DNA of 64,000 nucleotides from contig NZ_JAOVZV010000016.1 of assembly GCF_026460945.1 (NCBI RefSeq), positions 62,001-126,000 of the forward strand, given 5' to 3'. Of this stretch, positions 58,672-64,000 are shown piece by piece (the stretch's first letter is position 1; every line of letters starts with the position of its first letter). The DNA comes from Chryseobacterium luquanense. Lineage in GTDB: Bacteria; Bacteroidota; Bacteroidia; Flavobacteriales; Weeksellaceae. The translations under genes were made by a program, and so were the position numbers. The notes under the pieces were generated by a model. The model was given only the letters and a program-made list of their open reading frames with translations, was not told the DNA's origin and ran no database searches.

Positions 58672-59574
58672 TTACGATTTAATTATTTTTTTAATCATTT
58701 TTTTTAAACCGATAAAAGTTTTCCAAAAATAAATTTCTCTCGGGATATATACAGCTTTCAATAATGAGGGCAAATTTTTTATAATGCGATTAGATACAAA
58801 ACTTTTATTAATCGTAATATTTCTATAAATATCAAGATTTTTCTCCATTAAAACTTCTTTATTGCTGCGGCTTTGATATGATGTAGAAGTTGGTAAATAG
58901 TGATTTTGGTGTAAAACAATCTCATTATCTATAAACCTTACATTCAATTTTTTTTTATTTATTCTGCAAAGAAATTCGTTGTCATCATAAGCGATTCCTA
59001 ATGAAAAGAGTTCGTCAAATCCGCCCAATTTTTTTAAATTTTTATTTGTTATTGCAGTACAGAAGTGAAATGGCATCGGTCGGTATTCCGAATGACTATA
59101 CCACCCATTTCTACCGTCTTTTCCGTGTATAAGAGCATTTGACGAAATTAACTGCTCTATGAAGTGTTTATTTTGAAGTCTGTCATCCAGATTGTCCGTA
59201 ATTTCTTTATCCAGCGAAAAACATGAAAAACATAAATAATCGGTATCGGTTAAATTCTTTTCGACGTAATCTAATACGTTTCCATAATGCAGACATTCAG
59301 GATTCTGAATGATAATTTTATCTCCTTTTGCAGCTTTAAATCCTATATTGAAAGGTACACATGAATTGCTGTACCATTTATTTTTTTTTTCTAATCGAAT
59401 TATTTTTAAAAATAAATATTCCGCTGTTAAATCCTCCAGCCTTTCATGTTCATCACTACCATCATCAACGGCAATTACTTCAAAAGAACTTTTGTGGTTT
59501 TGATTTTTAATACTCTCCAGAGTTCTTATAAACAATTCTCTTCGATTATAGTATGCAGTTACTATTGAAATCAT
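58672..59574 (-). CDS. GT2-family glycosyltransferase
   Basis: 300 aa. Motifs: MISIVTAYYNRRELFIRTLESIKNQ, VIAVDDGSDEHERLEDL, FNIGFKAAKGDKIIIQNPECLH with the metal-site region, and KKLGGFDELFSLGIAYDDNEFLCRINK as the acceptor-side D/E cluster. The type resembles the GT-A enzymes of O-antigen clusters. Its ATG overlaps the stop of the 59571 gene; asnB-like follows after 3 bp. Confidence 0.86.
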   Translation of the reverse strand: MISIVTAYYNRRELFIRTLESIKNQNHKSSFEVIAVDDGSDEHERLEDLTAEYLFLKIIRLEKKNKWYSNSCVPFNIGFKAAKGDKIIIQNPECLHYGNVLDYVEKNLTDTDYLCFSCFSLDKEITDNLDDRLQNKHFIEQLISSNALIHGKDGRNGWYSHSEYRPMPFHFCTAITNKNLKKLGGFDELFSLGIAYDDNEFLCRINKKKLNVRFIDNEIVLHQNHYLPTSTSYQSRSNKEVLMEKNLDIYRNITINKSFVSNRIIKNLPSLLKAVYIPREIYFWKTFIGLKKMIKKIIKS

Positions 59575-61166
59575 TTTTGTGTTTTTTGAAAATGAGAAGG
59601 TAGATAAAGTGTAAATCTTCCGGCTTTTTTAACCTTATATTTTTCGGGATGACTTACGAATTTTAAAGGTACAATTTCTTTTGGACTGAAAGGATAATCG
59701 TCACTTTCTATGTAAATAAAATCATCAGGCGTTTTATTCGTTTTTTTAATGATGAAACTTAGATAATCTTTTAATGTAAAATAATAATAAATAGGCGGTG
59801 AAGCATCTAAAATATACAAATATCCCATTAAATGATTACTTGAATAAATGACATTTTTTTGATTTTGAAGATAAGGTCGTAGATCTTCAATGTCTTTTTT
59901 TCTTCCTTTATCTAAATATAAGTCATACCCATTAATTTGAACTTTTTCTGTTTGTTCTGTAAATACAAAGTCTTTCCAGCCTTTATTGTTTAAAATATCG
60001 GGAAATCTAATGACCATTAAACAAATGAAAATAAGATAACCCAGCATCCATAATTTATTTTTATACAGCTTATTGATTACAATAAAAATTAAAAGAAAAT
60101 AATAAAACTTATAGACATTTAAACGAATGTGAAACCAAATTTGTGAGCCAAATGCGAGACAATATGGTATCAATAAAAGAAGAATAACGAAATATTTAGA
60201 TTCTTTAGATGTTTCTTTATTTAACATAAATCGAAGAGCCAATAAATGTGTTAATAAAATGAAAAAGAAAATATAGTAGCTCGGGAAAAATATAAAAAGA
60301 GAAAGACAAACTATACCGAGAACAGCAATGAATTTATCAAAAATTTCTATTTTTAATTTAATTCTCCAGAATAGTAAGCCAACAATAAATGATGGTAGAA
60401 TACCATTTAAAAACAAATAAACTGCCCATAAAACCATAAAGGTTTTAGAATGTTGCTTTCTATGGAACGGAAGATATTCTTTCAAAAACTTTAATTGATA
60501 AATAAAATTATCAAGTGTGTCTAGAAAGGTAAAGTAAATTATAATTCCGACAGAAAAGCCAATGAAAAAATAAAGAAAATTCGATTTCCACTGTTTTGAG
60601 TTTTGGAAAAACAAATAAAGTATTATAGGAATAACTATAATGCTGTGGGAATTTCCGTTAAATAAAACGAAAGAAATTACAAATCCTGCTATTGTAAGAA
60701 TCCATTTTTTTTGATAAATAAATGACAAAAGAATTAACGAAACTCCACAGTTTACTAGAATGGTATTTCCAATGTACTGATGTAAAATTAAATTACTGAT
60801 GCTCCAGGTTTCAAATCCTATCAGTATTCCTAAGAAACTTAAAAAAAAGATATTTTTTTTGAAATTAAAATATTTTAAAGTAGAAAAGAACAACAGAAAA
60901 TTACTCAAAACTAATGTTGTAATCGATATTATTCTGAAAATATATACGTTTGGAGTATAGAGAAATTTAAATATTCTGAAAAAATTTGTTCTGTCGAAGC
61001 TTAAGCTTTCTCCCTGATTTTTATAGTAGGAGAGATAGTAAGCTTCATCATTAAAGATAAAGCCTTTATCTAAATTCATATATGTTATACAAGCTACAAA
61101 TAGAGCTCCGATAAAAAATATAATAGAGTAAAGTGTAGTACCTGAATTTTGTAGTATCTTATTCAT
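59571..61166 (-). CDS. Polytopic GT-C-like membrane glycosyltransferase (or polymerase)
   Basis: 531 aa from the ATG at 61166; an earlier ATG at 61184 would overlap the methyltransferase gene by 13 bp. About 11-12 membrane helices and a C-terminal ~150-residue soluble part. The first large loop after TM1 contains KGFIFNDEAYYLSYYKN, and an acidic pair there is the usual catalytic signature of GT-C enzymes (ArnT, PMT-like). A Wzy-type polymerase is the main alternative. The GtrB-like gene at 62032 would supply the lipid-linked sugar donor that a GT-C enzyme needs. Confidence 0.65.
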   Translation of the reverse strand: MNKILQNSGTTLYSIIFFIGALFVACITYMNLDKGFIFNDEAYYLSYYKNQGESLSFDRTNFFRIFKFLYTPNVYIFRIISITTLVLSNFLLFFSTLKYFNFKKNIFFLSFLGILIGFETWSISNLILHQYIGNTILVNCGVSLILLSFIYQKKWILTIAGFVISFVLFNGNSHSIIVIPIILYLFFQNSKQWKSNFLYFFIGFSVGIIIYFTFLDTLDNFIYQLKFLKEYLPFHRKQHSKTFMVLWAVYLFLNGILPSFIVGLLFWRIKLKIEIFDKFIAVLGIVCLSLFIFFPSYYIFFFILLTHLLALRFMLNKETSKESKYFVILLLLIPYCLAFGSQIWFHIRLNVYKFYYFLLIFIVINKLYKNKLWMLGYLIFICLMVIRFPDILNNKGWKDFVFTEQTEKVQINGYDLYLDKGRKKDIEDLRPYLQNQKNVIYSSNHLMGYLYILDASPPIYYYFTLKDYLSFIIKKTNKTPDDFIYIESDDYPFSPKEIVPLKFVSHPEKYKVKKAGRFTLYLPSHFQKTQK

Positions 61167-61171
61167 CCGGA

Positions 61172-61975
61172 CTATTTTTCGCATTCAAAAATAAAGGCAG
61201 AAGCAATATTTTTACTGAGAGGATGTTTTTGTAAAATTACATCTAGAAACTTAATGGGAAATGTAAGACACATTAATACAATTAAAATTAAATTATGCAA
61301 TGGTTTTATACCAAAAGAAAGCAACATAGCAACCCATTCCTGAAGCAGCCAAAGCATTCCGCCTGTTGGGCTATTAGCGTGGATTTTAATGTTTTTAAAG
61401 TCTTTAAACTGCACCTTTATTCCTTCGTACGTAAATCTTTGAAAATCGTAAGGTGAAGCATGAAAACCCTGCATAAATGGGATTTCGCAAAGAAGCTTTC
61501 CTCCGGGTTTCAAAACTCTGTAAATTTCTGAAATTACGGCTTGAGGATTCGGAACATGCTCAAGAACAGCAATGTTGATAATTTGATCAACACTATTATC
61601 TTTAAAAGGAAGTTGGGTAATATCACAGACAACATCCACTGGTTTGTAGGGGATAAGGTCTACATTTATTATGTCGTCTCTTAAATCTGTGTAACCACTA
61701 CCAAGATTTAAAATAACTTCATTTTTATTCTTTGTCTTAGATAACAGTCTTTTTAGAAAAAAATATCGGGAAGGGTACTGAGGTGAAATAATGTAAATTA
61801 AAAAATCATAAAAAGCTTGAAAATTTTTGAAAAATGTTTTAATCTTATCTAAAGAATCGGAAACTATTTCTTCTTCAAAAGGAGTAAAAACAAATTTTTT
61901 GTCTTTATATTCATAAGGACTCTCTGGTTTAAGGATTTTTTTTATATTTTCTTTCATAGTCGTGTAATCTTTCAT
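61172..61975 (-). CDS. Class I SAM-dependent methyltransferase
   Basis: 267 aa from the ATG at 61975; an ATG at 61957 would also be plausible and one at 62002 less so. SAM motif I is VILNLGSGYTDLRDDIINVDL, followed by DVVCDITQLPFKDNSVDQIINIAVLEHV and VLKPGGKLLCEIPF (Methyltransf_11-like). Residues ~205-255 include two hydrophobic segments (WVAMLLSFGIKPLHNLILIVLMCLTFPIKFL), so it may sit on the membrane. Substrate probably the glycan or its lipid carrier; unproven. Confidence 0.82.
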   Translation of the reverse strand: MKDYTTMKENIKKILKPESPYEYKDKKFVFTPFEEEIVSDSLDKIKTFFKNFQAFYDFLIYIISPQYPSRYFFLKRLLSKTKNKNEVILNLGSGYTDLRDDIINVDLIPYKPVDVVCDITQLPFKDNSVDQIINIAVLEHVPNPQAVISEIYRVLKPGGKLLCEIPFMQGFHASPYDFQRFTYEGIKVQFKDFKNIKIHANSPTGGMLWLLQEWVAMLLSFGIKPLHNLILIVLMCLTFPIKFLDVILQKHPLSKNIASAFIFECEK

Positions 61976-61988
61976 GGTGCGAATTGGT

Positions 61989-62026
61989 GTTTGGCAATTC
62001 ACAGTTTGGCAAAAGTTAATTTGCCA
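61989..62026. promoter_or_regulatory. Direct repeat and hairpin between GT2 and methyltransferase genes
   Basis: GTTTGGCAA occurs twice 15 bp apart (61989-61997 and 62004-62012), and the second copy pairs with TTTGCCA at 62020-62026 to give a 7-bp stem. No U-run follows on the minus strand. Possible regulator site or mRNA structure. Confidence 0.3.
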
Positions 62027-62031
62027 GTTGT

Positions 62032-62952
62032 TTATATATTAATCGTTTTTTCAATAATTGTGTAGGGGCGATTTCTTACTTCGTTATAAATTCTATAGAT
62101 ATATTCTCCGATTATTCCTAAGGAAATAAGCAAGATTGAGTTAAAAAACATAATCATAATGATGAGCGTTGTATAACCTGCAACATCAATTTTGTTATTA
62201 AAGTATCTTATTACCGTAAATATTGTAAAAACACATGAAATGAATAATCCAATATTTCCTAATAAGCTAATAATCTGTAAAGGCAGCGAAGAAAAAGAGA
62301 ATATGCCATCTTTTGCTATTTTGATAAGCTTTTTCAGTGAATAACCAGACTCTCCTTCAATTCTTCCGCTTCTTTCATATTCCACACCAACCTGCTTGTA
62401 GCCTACCCATGCTCTAATTCCTCTGAGGTAAGGATTTTGCTCATTGAGAGAAAGCATTTTATCTTTAATGTTTTTTGTCATTACACAAAAATCACCTGAG
62501 TCTAAAGGAATTTTGGTGTCACTTATAGAGTTGAGTAAACGGTAAAAGCTTGTGTAGGCTAATTTTTTTGCTTCACTCTCTTTTCTCTTCTTTCTCACTC
62601 CATAGGCTACTTCATACCCATTGTCGAGTTCTTGGAAAAATCGGGGAAGTAGGGAAGGTGGATCCTGTAAATCATCATCAATAATAGCGATGTAATCACC
62701 TGTTGAGTAACTTAAACCAGTTTTTACGGCAATCTGATGTCCGAAATTTCTAGATAATTTAACTGCTTTTATATAGCCATAATGGTCAGAAAGTTTTTCT
62801 ATTACTTCAAAACTGTTATCAGGGCTTCCGTCTTCAACTAAGATTAATTCTAAGTCCCAATTGGAAATGTTTTTCTGGTCATCAACTGCTTTAAGTGTTT
62901 TGTCTAGAAATCGTGAAGAATTATAAACTGGGATTACAATCGTGATTTTCAC
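62032..62952 (-). CDS. GtrB/DPM-like polyprenyl-phosphate glycosyltransferase
   Basis: 306 aa with a GTG start at 62952 (no ATG precedes it). GT2 catalytic region: ITIVIPVYNSSRFLDKTLKAV, VEDGSPDNSFEVIEKL, SRNFGHQIAVKTGLSYSTGDYIAIIDDDLQDPP with the DDDLQD metal site. Two C-terminal membrane helices (~235-255 and ~263-285) follow a GYSLKKLIKIA amphipathic segment. This layout is that of enzymes that load a sugar onto undecaprenyl phosphate. Partner GT-C candidate lies two genes downstream. A -7 box is 22 nt upstream, so this may head a sub-operon. Confidence 0.9.
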   Translation of the reverse strand: MKITIVIPVYNSSRFLDKTLKAVDDQKNISNWDLELILVEDGSPDNSFEVIEKLSDHYGYIKAVKLSRNFGHQIAVKTGLSYSTGDYIAIIDDDLQDPPSLLPRFFQELDNGYEVAYGVRKKRKESEAKKLAYTSFYRLLNSISDTKIPLDSGDFCVMTKNIKDKMLSLNEQNPYLRGIRAWVGYKQVGVEYERSGRIEGESGYSLKKLIKIAKDGIFSFSSLPLQIISLLGNIGLFISCVFTIFTVIRYFNNKIDVAGYTTLIIMIMFFNSILLISLGIIGEYIYRIYNEVRNRPYTIIEKTINI

Positions 62953-62974
62953 CTTATAATGTTTTTGTGTGAGC

Positions 62975-62982
62975 CAAAAATA
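62975..62982 (-). promoter_or_regulatory. Internal -7 box TATTTTTG in the glycan cluster
   Basis: Minus-strand TAnnTTTG 22 nt before the GTG start at 62952 and 9 bp after the stop of the upstream GT2. Confidence 0.45.
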
Positions 62983-62991
62983 CGTAAATTA

Positions 62992-63912
62992 TTAAATATT
63001 AAGAAATGTAGAGCTCCGTTGTTTTACTAATAAAGCTATTTCAGACAAAATTTCCTCTTCTTTTTTTATTTTTTTATATTTCTGGAGTAATTTTTTGTAT
63101 TGTGTGAGGTTTCCTGTAAGAGAATTTTTTACCATGCTTTGCTTTAGTGCTCTTTTCTCTTTTTGTAAAGAATCTGATAGATTAGGATTTATTATTTTAG
63201 TTTCTATAGTTAAATCCTGAAACAGATTAGGATCCACCTTACTTAAACTCTGTTTTCCATCATGTACAACTTTGCTCGAGGGAATGAGAAGAAGTTTTTT
63301 TTGATGAAAGTGAATTCTGTTTACATATTCATTATCCTCACCATAATGAAAAAAGTAAGGATTAAATCCGCCAACTGTATCTATTGTATTTTTAGGAATA
63401 AACCAATGAGCGGCATTCACAAAGCTTATCTCATAATAATCTTTTACAGTCTGAAAATAAAAATCTGAAATTAATCGCGTTTTCTCAAAATTAATGGCAA
63501 TATATTTATCTAAAAAAATATCCAAAAGTTTCTCAGAACCATCCATCTGCATTGGGCTCATTATACCAATTTCGTTTTTATTTGGATATTCATGATAAAC
63601 TTTTAATAGCTTATCAATACTATCCGGATAAATCCAGGCATCCTGATTCATCAAATAGAAAAAATCTGCGCCGTTTTTATATGCTGTTTCAATTCCTATA
63701 TTATTTGCTTTCCCAAAACCCAAATTCTTTTCCGATTGTATGAAAGTAACTTCCGGAAAATTTATTTTTATATATTCCTGAGTGCCATCAGAAGAGCCGT
63801 TATCTATCACAATAGTTTGTACACCAACAGTTGATTGCTGTAAACTTTTAAAGCATCTTTCTGCCCATTTCATGGCATTATAAGTGACAATAATGATTTG
63901 AATATTGGGCAT
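62992..63912 (-). CDS. GT2-family glycosyltransferase (rhamnosyltransferase-like)
   Basis: 306 aa. Motifs: IQIIIVTYNAMKWAERCFKSL, TIVIDNGSSDGTQEYI, SEKNLGFGKANNIGIETAYKNGADFFYLMNQDAWI with the D-x-D-like NQDAWI site, and VGGFNPYFFHYGEDNEYVNRIHF as the acceptor ED motif. The NQDxW version is typical of the WcaA/rhamnosyltransferase-like branch of GT2. A C-terminal basic coiled helix has YKKLLQKYKKIKKEEEIL. It starts 8 bp after the next upstream gene. Confidence 0.9.
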   Translation of the reverse strand: MPNIQIIIVTYNAMKWAERCFKSLQQSTVGVQTIVIDNGSSDGTQEYIKINFPEVTFIQSEKNLGFGKANNIGIETAYKNGADFFYLMNQDAWIYPDSIDKLLKVYHEYPNKNEIGIMSPMQMDGSEKLLDIFLDKYIAINFEKTRLISDFYFQTVKDYYEISFVNAAHWFIPKNTIDTVGGFNPYFFHYGEDNEYVNRIHFHQKKLLLIPSSKVVHDGKQSLSKVDPNLFQDLTIETKIINPNLSDSLQKEKRALKQSMVKNSLTGNLTQYKKLLQKYKKIKKEEEILSEIALLVKQRSSTFLNI

Positions 63913-63920
63913 ACTTTTGC

Positions 63921-64000
63921 TTAATAATATTTTTGAATAAGTTTCTTTAAATATTCATCCGAACTATATTCTGAGAAAAAAACTTTTGTGTGATCATTAA
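63921..64000 (-). CDS. C-terminal end of a further cluster gene (cut by window edge)
   Basis: On the minus strand an open frame enters from the right edge and encodes the last 25 or so residues (HTKVFFSEYSSDEYLKKL, then IQKYY and stop). It ends 8 bp before the start of the GT2 gene, on the same strand, so it is most likely a coding gene of the cluster. The piece is too short to name a family; a glycosyltransferase C-terminal helix would fit. Confidence 0.5.
   Translation of the reverse strand, partial: NDHTKVFFSEYSSDEYLKKLIQKYY

Noticed and set aside
1..64000. CRISPR array, tRNA, rRNA, prophage, insertion sequence or toxin-antitoxin locus
   Set aside because: I looked for regular spaced repeats, cloverleaf ends, transposase or integrase motifs and small overlapping gene pairs and found none that hold up; automated tRNA and IS searches would be needed to exclude them fully.

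Overview
The window looks like a chromosomal piece of a low-GC member of the Bacteroidota, most probably a Chryseobacterium-like flavobacterium. The evidence is internal: TonB receptors paired with a DUF5689-type lipoprotein, four type IX secretion (T9SS) type B cargo proteins, exosortase XrtF with its partner, GH3-family and DUF6702-type proteins, and repeated promoter -7 boxes of the Bacteroidota form TAnnTTTG on both strands. I see no rRNA, tRNA, CRISPR array, transposase, integrase or phage gene.

Layout. 1-3.7 kb: end of a TonB-dependent receptor and its lipoprotein partner. 3.8-8 kb (minus strand): small unknowns, then a cell-wall sugar salvage-like set (AmgK-like kinase, separate RapZ C-terminal domain, MurU-like nucleotidyltransferase, LOG-family hydrolase). 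8-9 kb: xrtF and its partner, followed by a GC-rich structured intergenic element. 9.1-17.8 kb: CDF metal exporter behind a palindrome, asd, a second TonB receptor, and a nitroreductase-nadB-nadC operon. 18-29.4 kb: four T9SS type B adhesin-like paralogues interrupted by rnhA and dnaB; their N- and C-terminal halves are paired criss-cross. 29.5-40.5 kb: MFS transporter, two pairs of paralogous small lipoproteins, GH3-family enzyme, mfd, pth. 40.5-43.9 kb: a bicarbonate module of two beta-carbonic anhydrases, a SulP transporter and a small exported protein. 44-64 kb: a large surface-glycan cluster running off the right end.

The glycan cluster is the accessory part and the best candidate for an undescribed system. 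It has at least nine glycosyltransferases or related enzymes, two hexapeptide acyltransferases, one integral-membrane acyltransferase, two methyltransferases and an asparagine synthase. It also carries an assembly-line-like acyl activation kit: an ACP fused to an LnmK-like domain, a free ACP-like protein with an unusual attachment motif, an NRPS/DltA-like adenylation enzyme and a GNAT acyltransferase. My inference is that an acyl or aminoacyl group is activated, carried as a thioester and placed on a sugar of the glycan. No flippase, polymerase or chain-length gene that I can name lies in the window, so the cluster probably continues beyond 64 kb.

Regulation seen in sequence: about two dozen TAnnTTTG -7 boxes, of which seven lie only 3-5 nt before a start codon (predicted leaderless or nearly leaderless mRNAs), and several sites where the terminator of one gene overlaps or abuts the promoter of the next gene on the same strand.
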